38,521 nucleotides of DNA from Pseudomonadota bacterium (GCA_015486505.1 WFRP01000193.1:1-38521); one strand, 5' to 3'. Shown: positions 1 to 9,679, numbered from the stretch's first letter. Notes: generated by a model from the sequence alone, not told the origin. Made by a program: numbers and translations.

Positions 1-174
1 CCTTTAAGCTCGCTGCGCCCGCCTTGCAAAACTCGCTTACGCTCAAACAGTTGCAATGCTAATGGGCTCCCGCTCGCTTCCGAAAAACAACGAAATCGTT
101 TCCGCAACCGCTTACGAAAAACCACCCCCGCCCCCTCCAGAAAGTGGGGGGGTAAAATTTGGCTGAATAGTTAC
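1..174 (-). mobile_element. Partial copy of MITE-like repeat family B, cut by the window edge; ends with terminal repeat GGCTGAATAGTTAC (161-174)
   Basis: Near-identical to the right part of the complete copy at 31465-31703, including 'ctcccgctcgcttccgaaaaacaacgaaatcgtttccgcaaccgcttacgaaaaaccacccccgccccctccag' and the same 14-bp terminus. Confidence 0.85.
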
Positions 175-200
175 ATTATTTTTAAAATAAAGCAATAAAT

Positions 201-587
201 TTACTGCCGGTTGACGAAAGTTATGATCTTTCCAGTCAGGGTTATCCAAAGATTATGTAATGTCTTAAGCTCATTTGCGGTCAGGTCATCATAATGAACC
301 CCGGCGATGACTGCGGTGCTGCGGTCGGTGGCCGCCGCCAGTTTTTCACTGATATATTTTACCATCACATCTTCCTTGTGTCCAGGTTGGGTCAGAATTG
401 ATGAAGTTGCGCTCAATTTATCCGGCCCGGACAGACTCGGGCGCGGCACCGCCAAACCGACGGCGCCGATATGATCCCGGCCCCCGGTGACGATGACGAT
501 TATATCACTGTTGTCGAGGACAATAACGGTTCCCTTAAGCGAAAAACCATTATTGTTCTCGCAGACGATTGTTTCATAACTCTGCAT
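201..587 (-). CDS. Small conserved protein, possibly LpdD-like (prenylated-flavin/UbiD decarboxylase-associated) domain
   Basis: 128-aa ORF; 'TGGRDHIGAVGLAVPRPSL...LSATSSILTQPGHKED' resembles the LpdD-type small subunit by recollection only. Confidence 0.5.
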   Translation of the reverse strand: MQSYETIVCENNNGFSLKGTVIVLDNSDIIVIVTGGRDHIGAVGLAVPRPSLSGPDKLSATSSILTQPGHKEDVMVKYISEKLAAATDRSTAVIAGVHYDDLTANELKTLHNLWITLTGKIITFVNRQ

Positions 588-685
588 AGTGTAAGTTTAA
601 ATATTAAGGATGGCAAAAGGTTCGGGGTGTTAACCCGGGCCAGGCGGGATCTCCGGGCGCCATTATCGTTGCGGGTGCTTTTGTT

Positions 686-1741
686 TTAACGCTGCTCGTA
701 CATATCCTGATAATACTTCCGGTAGCTGCCGTCGCGGACCTGATTGAGCCACTCCTGGTTATCAAGATACCAGCCGATGGTCATCTCCATCCCTTTCTCA
801 AGGTTGATTTGCGGCTCCCAGCCTAAATCCTGTTTAATCTTCTCCGCATCGATCGCATATCTTAGATCATGGCCCTGGCGGTCGCCGACGAAGGTGATTA
901 ACTCGGTCCGTTTACGGCCGTCCGGCAGCGGCCCGAGGCGGCGGTCAAGCGAGTTGCAGAGCAGTTTGACCAGTTCAATGTTTTCCATTTCATTATGACC
1001 GCCGATATTATAGGTCTCCCCGGCAGCGGCCTTACGCATTACCAGCACCAGGGCCCGGCAGTGATCTTCAACATAGAGCCAGTCCCGGATATTTTTCCCA
1101 TCCCCATAAACCGGCAGCGCCGCACCTTCAAGGGCGTTGCTGATCATCAGCGGAATCAGTTTCTCCGGAAACTGCAGCGGGCCGTAATTGTTGGAACAGT
1201 TGGTGATTAAAGTGTCGAGTTTATAGGTGTGGTGATAGGCCCGGACCAGGTGATCGGCCGAGGCCTTGCTCGCGGCATAGGGGCTGTTGGGACTGTAGGG
1301 CGTGGTCTCTTTGAAATAGCCTTCGGCCCCTAAAGAACCATAGACTTCATCGGTCGAAACCTGAAGAAAACGGCAGCGGCCGCCGGAGTTGCAATAACTG
1401 CGGAAAGCTTCCAGCAGCGTAAACGTACCCCCGATGTTGGTGTCGATGAAAGCCTTGGGGCCGGTGATACTGCGGTCAACGTGGGATTCCGCGGCAAAAT
1501 TAATGATGAAACCGGGTTTTTCCGTTGCTAAAAGTTTGTCAACCAGCTCGCGGTTACAGATATCGCCGTGGGTAAAGAGGTAGCGGGGATTATCACTGAA
1601 CTCTTTCAGATTTTCCGGGTTGCCGGCATAGGTTACGGCATCAAGATTAATAACGCGGTAGTCGGAAAAATCATTAAGCAGCAGGCGGATAAAATTACTG
1701 CCGATAAAGCCTAAACCGCCGGTGACCAGAACTGTTTTCAT
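686..1741 (-). CDS. rfbB: dTDP-glucose 4,6-dehydratase
   Basis: 351 aa; Rossmann motif VTGGLGFIGSNFIR, YAASKASADH, STDEVYGSLG. Confidence 0.96.
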   Translation of the reverse strand: MKTVLVTGGLGFIGSNFIRLLLNDFSDYRVINLDAVTYAGNPENLKEFSDNPRYLFTHGDICNRELVDKLLATEKPGFIINFAAESHVDRSITGPKAFIDTNIGGTFTLLEAFRSYCNSGGRCRFLQVSTDEVYGSLGAEGYFKETTPYSPNSPYAASKASADHLVRAYHHTYKLDTLITNCSNNYGPLQFPEKLIPLMISNALEGAALPVYGDGKNIRDWLYVEDHCRALVLVMRKAAAGETYNIGGHNEMENIELVKLLCNSLDRRLGPLPDGRKRTELITFVGDRQGHDLRYAIDAEKIKQDLGWEPQINLEKGMEMTIGWYLDNQEWLNQVRDGSYRKYYQDMYEQR

Positions 1742-1750
1742 ATAGATTGT

Positions 1751-2626
1751 TTATCTCCCTTCGCTTAAGATCTCTTCAAGGTAGGTGCGATAAGGTGAAA
1801 CCGGCATTTTTCGCAGAGTTTCACTTAATTTGTCGTTGTCAATGAAACCCATACGCCAGGCGACTTCTTCAATGCAGCCGAATTTCAAGCCCTGACGCTG
1901 CTCCAGAGTGCCGATGAAATGGCTCGCTTCAAGCAGGCTTTGATGGGTCCCGGTATCAAGCCAGGCGACACCGCGCCCGATTTTCCGGACATTAAGCTCT
2001 TCTTTTTCAAGATAGATCCGGTTTAGGTCGGTGATCTCCAGCTCACCCCGGGCTGATGGCGACATCGCCGCCGCGAGATCGCAGACTTTGTGATCATAAA
2101 CATAAAGCCCGGGGACCGCGTAATGTGATTTCGGGATTTGCGGTTTCTCCTCCAGACTGACAGCTTTGCCGTCGGCAGCAAATTCGACGACGCCGTAACG
2201 TTCCGGATCATTAACGTAGTAGCCGTAAATCAGGGCCCCGGCCGTAAACGCACGGATCGGATTCAGGAAAATATATTTGCCATAGAAGATATTGTCACCC
2301 AGAATCAGGCAGACCGACTGATTAGCGATAAATTCACGACCTAAAATAAAGGCCTGAGCAATACCTTCGGGACGTTCCTGGACTTTATAAGAGAGCTTGA
2401 TCCCGATATCGGAACCGTCCCCTAAAAGGTCGGCAAAGCGGGGCAGATCCTGCGGGGTTGAGATGATCAGGATGTCATTGATCCCGGCCATCATCAAAGT
2501 TGACAGCGGATAGTAGATCATCGGCTTGTCATAGATCGGCAGCAACTGCTTGCTCGCGGTTTTCGAGAGCGGGTAGAGCCGGCTGCCGGCGCCGCCGGCG
2601 AGAATAATTCCTTTGTTTACGGCCAT
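1751..2626 (-). CDS. rfbA: Glucose-1-phosphate thymidylyltransferase
   Basis: 291 aa; GIILAGGAGSRLYPLSKTASKQLLPIYDKPMIYYPLSTLM, GDNIFYG. Confidence 0.96.
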   Translation of the reverse strand: MAVNKGIILAGGAGSRLYPLSKTASKQLLPIYDKPMIYYPLSTLMMAGINDILIISTPQDLPRFADLLGDGSDIGIKLSYKVQERPEGIAQAFILGREFIANQSVCLILGDNIFYGKYIFLNPIRAFTAGALIYGYYVNDPERYGVVEFAADGKAVSLEEKPQIPKSHYAVPGLYVYDHKVCDLAAAMSPSARGELEITDLNRIYLEKEELNVRKIGRGVAWLDTGTHQSLLEASHFIGTLEQRQGLKFGCIEEVAWRMGFIDNDKLSETLRKMPVSPYRTYLEEILSEGR

Positions 2627-2672
2627 GTTATTGTCCTGTTGAAAATTTGTTTATGCAGGTTGCGGAAATCAA

Positions 2673-3464
2673 TTAATCCCGGTTGAATTGCGGGGCCTCT
2701 TTTTTGAGAAAAGCACCGACTCCGGCCCGAAAATCCGCAGTTGTCGAAGCCTTGATTATCCCCTGGCGTTCAGCTTCCAGATACTCACTTAAAGATAATC
2801 CCGGCATTTTTGCGAGAATATCCTTGGTTGCGGCCTGAGCTTTGCGTGGCCCCCGGACTAATGATTGCACCAGTTTCAAGGCTGCAGCCTCAGCCTCGCC
2901 GCTGGCAACAAAACGGCTGACCAGGCCGATTTCAGCGGCGGTTTTACCGTCTATCCGGCCGTTGGTCAGAAAAAAATCAGCGGCCCGGGCTTTACCTAAA
3001 GCCTCAATTACGGCAAAGCTGCTGCCGCCGTCGGGAACCGCGGCAATGCCGATGTAACCGGCGACAAAGAGAGCATTTTCAGTCGCCAGACTGATATCCG
3101 CGGCTAACGCCAGCCCGACTCCGGCCCCAGCGCAGACCCCGTCAATCAGCGAAACAAAAATCTTCTCCATGCGTCGGATGGCCAGAGCCGAGGCGTTCAG
3201 GGTCGCCGAAAGTTCTTCGATGGTATTGGTGATGATGCCGGAATCAATGCCCTGCTGAAAACTTATAAGATCACCGCCGCCGGAAAAAATCGGCCCTTCG
3301 GCTTCCAGAAGTATGACCCCGACCTCATCATCCCAGCGCAGTTTTCGTAGAGCTTCCCAGAGTGCGGCTGCCATTTTTGGACTGTAGGCATTAGCTTTTT
3401 CCGGCTGGTTGAGTGTCAGCCGGGCGTAGCCGTCCCGTTTTTTTATCGTGACAAATTCTTTCAT
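2673..3464 (-). CDS. Enoyl-CoA hydratase/isomerase family protein
   Basis: 263 aa; crotonase fold motifs (GPIFSGGGDL, DGVCAGAGVGLALAADISLA). Confidence 0.9.
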   Translation of the reverse strand: MKEFVTIKKRDGYARLTLNQPEKANAYSPKMAAALWEALRKLRWDDEVGVILLEAEGPIFSGGGDLISFQQGIDSGIITNTIEELSATLNASALAIRRMEKIFVSLIDGVCAGAGVGLALAADISLATENALFVAGYIGIAAVPDGGSSFAVIEALGKARAADFFLTNGRIDGKTAAEIGLVSRFVASGEAEAAALKLVQSLVRGPRKAQAATKDILAKMPGLSLSEYLEAERQGIIKASTTADFRAGVGAFLKKEAPQFNRD

Positions 3465-3546
3465 AATAACCCTATTCCAGTCAGTTAGAATTGACGGGTC
3501 TACATACTAATTGGCGTTCGCTTTGTCAACTTTTAACAAAAAATAC

Positions 3547-3575
3547 TTGACACTAAAACGCCCCTAAGTTATAAG
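3547..3575 (+). promoter_or_regulatory. Sigma70-type promoter of tRNA-Asn
   Basis: TTGACA (3547-3552), 17-bp spacer, TATAAG (3570-3575), 13 bp before the tRNA. Confidence 0.8.
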
Positions 3576-3588
3576 CGCCAGACTTTGT

Positions 3589-3664
3589 TCCCCGGTAGCT
3601 CAGTCGGTAGAGCGGGTGGCTGTTAACCACTAGGTCGGCGGTTCGAGCCCGTCCCGGGGAGCCA
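3589..3664 (+). tRNA. tRNA-Asn (anticodon GTT), CCA encoded
   Basis: tccccgg...ccgggga acceptor stem, ggctGTTaacc anticodon arm, gttcgag T-arm, G discriminator, CCA. Confidence 0.95.
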
Positions 3665-3672
3665 GATATCAG

Positions 3673-3707
3673 AAAAGCCGTTTTCTTCATTGAAAACGGC
3701 TTTTTTT
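3673..3707 (+). terminator. Rho-independent terminator of tRNA-Asn
   Basis: gccgttttc-ttcatt-gaaaacggc followed by a T-run. Confidence 0.85.
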
Positions 3708-4161
3708 TGTGCTTGAGCCAGGTTGTTTTCGGCAATTATATCAAAAGGTTGGCGGTAGTTTGGTGAGAGTTTGCCACTCTTCCAAATGGAGTTCGAACAG
3801 ACGAAGTTCAGGATCTTTCTCTTTTCTTGCAGAGTTTGTTTTTCATAAAGAAAAACAGCACGTTGTGACAGTCCCAGCAATTTGATCCCATCATCAAAAT
3901 AAGCCCGGTTGGCTCTGGTAGCGTAACCCCATCCTTAAGGTTGCGGTAGAGACGGTCGGTTTTTTATAGCGTGCTGGTTCAACAGCTTTAACTGGGATGG
4001 GATAGAAAACCCTTCTTTTTATTGCTCTTTGGAGGATACTCTGGCGTAGATAACAGCCGTCTAAATGGAATGTTTATGTTGGTTGTTAGTTATGGCAGTC
4101 AGCCCTCATGATGTTAAGGTACTAAAAAAGGCCAGATCAAGAATGGACGAGGTAAAAGAAA

Positions 4162-4452
4162 ATGAAACATTCTGAGCTCAAAGAAACTGCATTGAAAAAT
4201 GCTTCTGTAAAAAATATGTATGATGCCTTAGAGCCTGAATTTTTGCTGTTGCGGGATCTGCTCAAAGCCCGTCGTGAATGTGGGATGAGTCAGGCTGAAA
4301 TTGCCGATCGCATGGGTACGAAACCACCAGCTGTTACCAGGCTGGAGTCGTCATTGAGTAGCGGCAAACACTCGCCATCGATAGCGACTTTAAAAAAATA
4401 TGCTGACGCTTTAAATTGCCACTTGGAGATAAGGCTTGTTGCCAACAGGTAG
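4162..4452 (+). CDS. XRE/HigA-type HTH transcriptional regulator (antitoxin-like)
   Basis: 96 aa; LLKARRECGMSQAEIADRMGTKPPAVTRLESSLSSGKHSPSIATLKKYADALNCHLEIRL. Confidence 0.85.
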   Translation: MKHSELKETALKNASVKNMYDALEPEFLLLRDLLKARRECGMSQAEIADRMGTKPPAVTRLESSLSSGKHSPSIATLKKYADALNCHLEIRLVANR

Positions 4453-4555
4453 CCAAAAAAGTTTCTTACGGCTGATGGTTACACAAAAATCTCCAGAGAC
4501 AATCATGATGTCTTCCGCCAATCTAAAATTTGCGTCAAATTCTCAAACTTTAAGA

Positions 4556-6931
4556 TTAATCGTTAATACTCGTAACATTATTTCGGTCTGGGTTGAGCAG
4601 GCGCTCAAGTCTTGCGCTGATTTCGGGCGAAATTGAGCGAAAATGCAGGTCGTTCTGGGGGAAAGGAATGTTGATTCCAGCTTCCTTGAATTGTCGGTAG
4701 AGGGCAAAATAGTAGTCGCTTTTCAGGCCCGAAGGGGCTTTGAGGTTGGTCATCCGGCACCAGACCCGGATGGAAAAATCAAGGCTGTTGTCGCCGAAGC
4801 CTTCAAAGAAAATGCGTAAGGGGTGGAGAAAATCTTCCCGGGTGATGCTGACTTCCCGGGCGGCGGCTTCAGCCAGTTTTACCACTTCATCAGGGTCGCT
4901 GTCGTAAGCGACGCCGAACGGAATGTTCAAGCGGCGCCAGTCATCACCGTAGGTCCAGGTGTTGACCCGGTTGGAAATCAGATCAGAGTTCGGGACAATT
5001 ATATCCTCGCCTTCAACTGTACGCACCACGGTGGTCCTGAGTGACACCTTTTTGACTTCACCGACGATCCCTTCCGTCAGATGGACATAATCGCCGACTT
5101 TTATCGTCTGCTCGCCTAAAAGGATGATGCCGCTGATAAAATTGTTGGAGATTGTCTGGAGGCCGAATCCGATTCCAACCCCGAGCGCTCCGAGAATAAT
5201 GCTGAGCTGGCTCAGATCCAGTCCGGCTGTCGAGAGAATGATAAAAGTACCGATCAGGATGCAGGCGTAGTAAGCCAGAGTCGTAATCGAATTGATGGCG
5301 CCGACAGACATCCCGATTTTTTTTTCCAGCAGAGTCGCAATCCGGCGCCGTAACCAGCGCAGGAAGAAGATGCTGAGAAAAAAGAGAAAGATGATTTTTA
5401 AGATTATTGCCAAAGTTACCATTGAGGTACCGATGGCAAAAAGCGGGAAGTAGAGAACTTTCAGGGTCTGATCCTTAAGATCGGCAAGGTGAAGCTCGCT
5501 CCAGGCCTTGATCCGGTCTTTGCGGCTGATCATAAAACGGTTCAGATCGACAATCTGGTCAATTTCCCTTTTGATGTTTCTGATATCATGGTCGTTGTCG
5601 GAGAGTGTCAGGTAAAGTTTGTCCAGGTTTTCATTCACTTTAAGGGCCTGGCGGGATAAAGCCCGCCAGGTTTTGCTCAGAGTTACCGGCGGGTCGGCTT
5701 TTGCTTTGTTGTTTATGGTTACCAGGCGTTGGGTCAGATTGGAACGGGCCAGGGTAACATCGGCAATGGAGGTGTTGGTTTCATCAAGTTTCTGCTGCAA
5801 CTTGCTCGATTCCTGACTCCATTGCTTGATAAAATCAGTCAAAAGTTTCGATTCTTTGCGCTGGTGATAGTTGGTCAGCCACTGGAGCCTGAATTGAGAG
5901 TGTAAGAGTTTAACTTTGCAGTTAAGCCGTTTCTGGTTGAGGATATGGATGCGGTGTTTCAGGGCATCAATGATTAACTCAATCCGTTCTTTTTCAAGCC
6001 GCAGAGTGTCGGCCGCCGGGGATTTGCCGTCTGAGGATTTTATGCGGTTGAGAATATCGTCAAGCCGGGCTTCATAAATAATGATGCGGCCGTTGAGATC
6101 CTGATATTCCGCACTGGTTGAATTAGTGGTTTTCTTAAAAAGCGCCAGTTGTTTGCGGTTTAGCCGGCGGGCTTTAGCGATGTCTTCCTGAGTGACTTTA
6201 AGGTGGGTAAACGATTCTTTAACCCAGTTTGTGGCTTCTTTTTTCAGTTGATCAAGTTTATTAATTCGGGTTTCCAGCTTGGGCTGCCGGATTTTAAGGA
6301 GGGCGTATTCGCTCTGGAGGTTGAGTAGCTTTCCGTATTTGTCATAGAGTAAAAGGTAAGCATTGCTGTTGGTCTGCAGCAGTTTGGCATAGTCTGAAAG
6401 CTGGGCAATGGCGCTTTCCTGAAGGTTTTGCAGGCGATTCTGCAACAGGACCAAACGTTTATGCGTACGGTTCAGCCGGGAGTTGATTTGAGCTTGAAAG
6501 GCAATGATCTTGTCGAAATTTTCAATATTGTAGGGTGGGCCCGTAACTGCCGGTTTTTGCGGGGGGAGGGCCGGGCTTCGTGAGAGCTCTGTGGTAAGGC
6601 TTTTGTATTGTAAAGAGAGGCCTTGAAAAAGATCCTTAACCGCAGTGGTGCTGCTTTGCGTGAAAATGTTGAGCTCTTTCCGGGGGGTTCCGGGGAGTGC
6701 ATTGTCACTGGTTTGCGGGTTATCTTTGCGGGAAACCCGGTCGATATCGGTTATAATCTTTTTTATCTCGCTGCGTCTTTTTTTTATATAGGCCGTGATT
6801 TCCTTAACTGACCCGGTGTACAGGTTTTTATCAAGCGGCGCGTCAACCTTGGGGGGCTGGGCCCGGCCCGTCAACGGGATGACGGTTAGCAGAAACAGCA
6901 ATAAGGTGATGATGAGCGGTTTTTTTTTCAT
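4556..6931 (-). CDS. MscS/KefA-type mechanosensitive channel with long periplasmic coiled-coil N-terminus
   Basis: ORF reaches 6958; signal-peptide start MKKKPLIITLLLFLL preferred at 6931. C-terminus LGALGVGIGFGLQTISNNFISGIILLGEQTIKVGDYV is the MscS signature. Confidence 0.9.
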   Translation of the reverse strand: MKKKPLIITLLLFLLTVIPLTGRAQPPKVDAPLDKNLYTGSVKEITAYIKKRRSEIKKIITDIDRVSRKDNPQTSDNALPGTPRKELNIFTQSSTTAVKDLFQGLSLQYKSLTTELSRSPALPPQKPAVTGPPYNIENFDKIIAFQAQINSRLNRTHKRLVLLQNRLQNLQESAIAQLSDYAKLLQTNSNAYLLLYDKYGKLLNLQSEYALLKIRQPKLETRINKLDQLKKEATNWVKESFTHLKVTQEDIAKARRLNRKQLALFKKTTNSTSAEYQDLNGRIIIYEARLDDILNRIKSSDGKSPAADTLRLEKERIELIIDALKHRIHILNQKRLNCKVKLLHSQFRLQWLTNYHQRKESKLLTDFIKQWSQESSKLQQKLDETNTSIADVTLARSNLTQRLVTINNKAKADPPVTLSKTWRALSRQALKVNENLDKLYLTLSDNDHDIRNIKREIDQIVDLNRFMISRKDRIKAWSELHLADLKDQTLKVLYFPLFAIGTSMVTLAIILKIIFLFFLSIFFLRWLRRRIATLLEKKIGMSVGAINSITTLAYYACILIGTFIILSTAGLDLSQLSIILGALGVGIGFGLQTISNNFISGIILLGEQTIKVGDYVHLTEGIVGEVKKVSLRTTVVRTVEGEDIIVPNSDLISNRVNTWTYGDDWRRLNIPFGVAYDSDPDEVVKLAEAAAREVSITREDFLHPLRIFFEGFGDNSLDFSIRVWCRMTNLKAPSGLKSDYYFALYRQFKEAGINIPFPQNDLHFRSISPEISARLERLLNPDRNNVTSIND

Positions 6932-7011
6932 AATTTTTACAGGTGCAGCCGTAGGCATAAATTTGAAATCATTAAGGTTTCAGGGTATTGCAAATCAGAA
7001 AATTCCGGCTT

Positions 7012-7368
7012 TTACCATAAGCAGAAAACTTTCCGGCCATTTTCGGGGCGGGCTTTAAGTTTTTCCATATGGCGGAGTGTGGCGATTTCTCTTTCAAGCT
7101 CTTTTTCTTTAAGCTTGAGCCGGGCCGCGAGGTCAGCCAGGGTTATGCCGCCGGTATCGTCAAGAATTTTTATGATACTCTGTTGGATCGGGGTCAGCGT
7201 GATTTCGGAGGTGGCGCAGGCTTTGGCGTGTTTAACCGCCCAGGGGTCGCATATCCGGGTGGGGGACAGAACATCCATGTAACAGTCGTCACAAAGGGTT
7301 TCGCTGTGGTGCTGTCTTTCTTCACCTTTTTCAATTTCGTCGCCGCATCGGTTACATCGCATGGTCAA
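7012..7368 (-). CDS. Conserved protein with N-terminal zinc-ribbon-like cysteines (CNRCGD...CDDC) and C-terminal winged-helix-like region
   Basis: 118-aa ORF; CxxC pairs and ITLADLAARLKLKEKELEREIATL. Confidence 0.6.
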   Translation of the reverse strand: MTMRCNRCGDEIEKGEERQHHSETLCDDCYMDVLSPTRICDPWAVKHAKACATSEITLTPIQQSIIKILDDTGGITLADLAARLKLKEKELEREIATLRHMEKLKARPENGRKVFCLW

Positions 7369-7443
7369 TTATCCTTATCAGTAGGTTGGTTTCCACATAA
7401 CTATAACACTAAAATCAAAATAATGGCAAGAATGTCGAAAAGA

Positions 7444-7479
7444 AAAAGGCCCGGCCGCGAATTCGCGGCCGGGCCTTTT
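7444..7479 (-). terminator. 36-bp perfect palindrome, probable rho-independent terminator
   Basis: AAAAGGCCCGGCCGCGAATTCGCGGCCGGGCCTTTT; T-rich tail on the minus strand, downstream of the cytochrome gene. Confidence 0.75.
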
Positions 7480-7497
7480 CAGGTTAAATCTCAAGAA

Positions 7498-7783
7498 TTA
7501 GTACCTTACAGGTTATTTTCTTGTTTTTTTCGACAGCTTTTTTCAACTGTAAAAACTAGAAAATGTTCTGATAAGAGTACTTATTTGCGACCAGCGGAAG
7601 TGCCCCTGGGTGCGGGTCGCAAAGGCTCAATTGGGCTGCGGGATTTGTTCCCGCATTAGTACCTTACAGGTTATTTTCTGCACAAAAAAACAAGATTTAA
7701 TAATCAGAAAATGTTCTGATAAGAGTACTTATTTGCGGGCCGAAAAAGCCCTGTTTGGGTTGCGGGATTTGTCCCCGCATTAG
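7498..7783 (+). repeat. Tandem dimer of palindromic repeat family A (units 7498-7655 and 7656-7783)
   Basis: Two units starting TTAGTACCTTACAGGTTATTTTCT and ending TGTTCCCGCATTAG-like; same family at 13373-13656 and 16227-16362. Confidence 0.9.
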
Positions 7784-7789
7784 AGTGTT

Positions 7790-9679
7790 TTAGTGGACAA
7801 GTCCCCATACAATCAGGAAAAGGCAGAAGAGGCCGACGGCAACGCCGGTGATGCCGATCAACTGACCGATGGCTTCCGGCAAAACGCCGGGGTATTTGGT
7901 CTGCAGTTTTTCCAGCATACCTTTTTCTTTAAGGCGCTCAAACTGAGCCGGGCGCTCTTCTTCCAGTTCATGGCCGGAAACCACACCGGTAAAGATAACC
8001 TGATCCATGGGGAATTTCTCCGGTCGGATATGGGCGTTGAAGAAGTGCACCGTGAAAATAAAGACTGAGGCCAAAAGCGCTTCATCTGAGTGGACAATGA
8101 TCGCGACATTGAAGGCCCAACCCGGCATGAACTGGGCGAAAAATTCCGGCATCCAGAGCATTAAACCGGTAAACCCGATGGCAAACATCCCCCAGAAAAC
8201 CGCGAGGAAGTCAAATTTTTCCCAGTAGGTCCAGCGGTCGAACTTTGGCATTTCCCCGGCCCCGACGAACCATTTGCACATTCCGGCGATATCGCGGCCG
8301 TCCTTGAAGTTCGGGAACAGTGAATCGGGGCCGAAAAGTTTCTGGAAGAAACTTTCGCCGGTCGGTTTCACGAGCAGGAAGTACATACTCCAGGCCACGG
8401 TTGAGAGGAAATAGGTGAATGTTATAATCGCGCAGCAGCGATGGATTTTCCCGGCCATCAGCGGGCCGCCGAGAACATCAGCCAGTCCGATAGCCCAGGG
8501 GGCTTCGGCAAATTTCAGCGGCAGGCCGGAAAGAACCAATCCTAAAAAACTGACCATCATCATAAAATGCAGAAGTTTTTCGGCAAAGCCGAAGCGCCGG
8601 TAGAAAACGTTAGGCGTATGGCATTCGTGGATAATCCCGAGGCGCCGCAGTTTGTTTTTCTCGATGTAGCTGCGAATCAGCCAGAGGATTGTATGGAGCC
8701 AGAAGACGGCAAAGGTTCCGCACAGTAAACCGGTCATCGCGATAAAGGTCCAGTAGAGCAAAGGATAGCCGGCTTTATCATGATGGGTTGCGTGGGGATG
8801 GTACTTGACAAAATTAGCGTTTGCCTTCTTGTGACACTGGCGGCAGGTTTCAATCCGGGCTTTGCCGGTCAGGTTGGATTTGGGGTCGTCAGTCGGCAGT
8901 TGTTTATGAGCGGTATGACAGTCGGCACAGCCGGCGACTGCCGCGGCGCCGCCGAGATGCTCGACTTTACCGTGATATTCACCACGATAGGATTCAAAGG
9001 ACATGGTGCTTATCTTGTTGCGCTCCATCATCTCTTCGTTGTTATGGCAGGGCTCGCAACTTGAGGTTTTGAACTCGTCGGCTTTCAGGGCCGCGGCCGA
9101 TTTCTTGTCATCAACCTGCAGTTTAATGATGCCATGGGTGCCGTGACAATCGGCACAGGCCGGAGAATCCGGGTTGCCGGCCGTAAGACCCTTGCCGTGA
9201 GAACTCTGCATGTAGTCGTCGTTGTCATGACAGTTGCTGCACATCGCGACCGTTTTGGCTTTATCATCTTTTAACGAGGTGAGCTTGTGAATATCGGAAT
9301 GGCAGTCAGTACAGGCGACATCATTGTCAGCGTGGACGGATTGCGCGAACAGGCGGGCCTCATCCCGGTGACAGAAGCCGCATTTAACCGGCTGCATCGG
9401 CGCTTCACTATCGGAATGTTTATCAATATCCGAGATGTCGCGATGGCAACTGGTACAGGCGTTGACGCCATGGGGTGATGCGGCATAGGCGTCGGCATCG
9501 ATGTCGTCATGACATTCAAGACACTGGCCGACCGAGATGCACTCGACGCAGCTCTCTTCTTTTTTCGTGTCATCCTGCTTGGCGATTGCGCTGTCGCTGT
9601 AGAGTCCGATAGCTGCTATGAATGCAATTATCAGCACTAATAAAATGGGTAGGCGAAGTGCTCCTATCTTCTTTTTCAT
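7790..9679 (-). CDS. Multiheme cytochrome c / membrane cytochrome b fusion (formate dehydrogenase gamma/b561-like)
   Basis: 629 aa; nine CxxCH motifs (CLECH, CTSCH, CGFCH, CTDCH, CSNCH, CADCH, CEPCH, CADCH, CRQCH), then several TM segments with conserved His residues. Confidence 0.88.
   Translation of the reverse strand: MKKKIGALRLPILLVLIIAFIAAIGLYSDSAIAKQDDTKKEESCVECISVGQCLECHDDIDADAYAASPHGVNACTSCHRDISDIDKHSDSEAPMQPVKCGFCHRDEARLFAQSVHADNDVACTDCHSDIHKLTSLKDDKAKTVAMCSNCHDNDDYMQSSHGKGLTAGNPDSPACADCHGTHGIIKLQVDDKKSAAALKADEFKTSSCEPCHNNEEMMERNKISTMSFESYRGEYHGKVEHLGGAAAVAGCADCHTAHKQLPTDDPKSNLTGKARIETCRQCHKKANANFVKYHPHATHHDKAGYPLLYWTFIAMTGLLCGTFAVFWLHTILWLIRSYIEKNKLRRLGIIHECHTPNVFYRRFGFAEKLLHFMMMVSFLGLVLSGLPLKFAEAPWAIGLADVLGGPLMAGKIHRCCAIITFTYFLSTVAWSMYFLLVKPTGESFFQKLFGPDSLFPNFKDGRDIAGMCKWFVGAGEMPKFDRWTYWEKFDFLAVFWGMFAIGFTGLMLWMPEFFAQFMPGWAFNVAIIVHSDEALLASVFIFTVHFFNAHIRPEKFPMDQVIFTGVVSGHELEEERPAQFERLKEKGMLEKLQTKYPGVLPEAIGQLIGITGVAVGLFCLFLIVWGLVH

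Noticed and set aside
3553-3880. Minus-strand ORFs of 60 and 85 aa across the tRNA-Asn
   Set aside because: They run through the tRNA and its terminator; the peptide 'GSPGRARTADLVVNSHPLYRLSYRG' is the translated tRNA complement.
7069-7659. 196-aa plus-strand ORF
   Set aside because: Antisense to the 118-aa gene, then runs through the palindromic terminator and repeat DNA.
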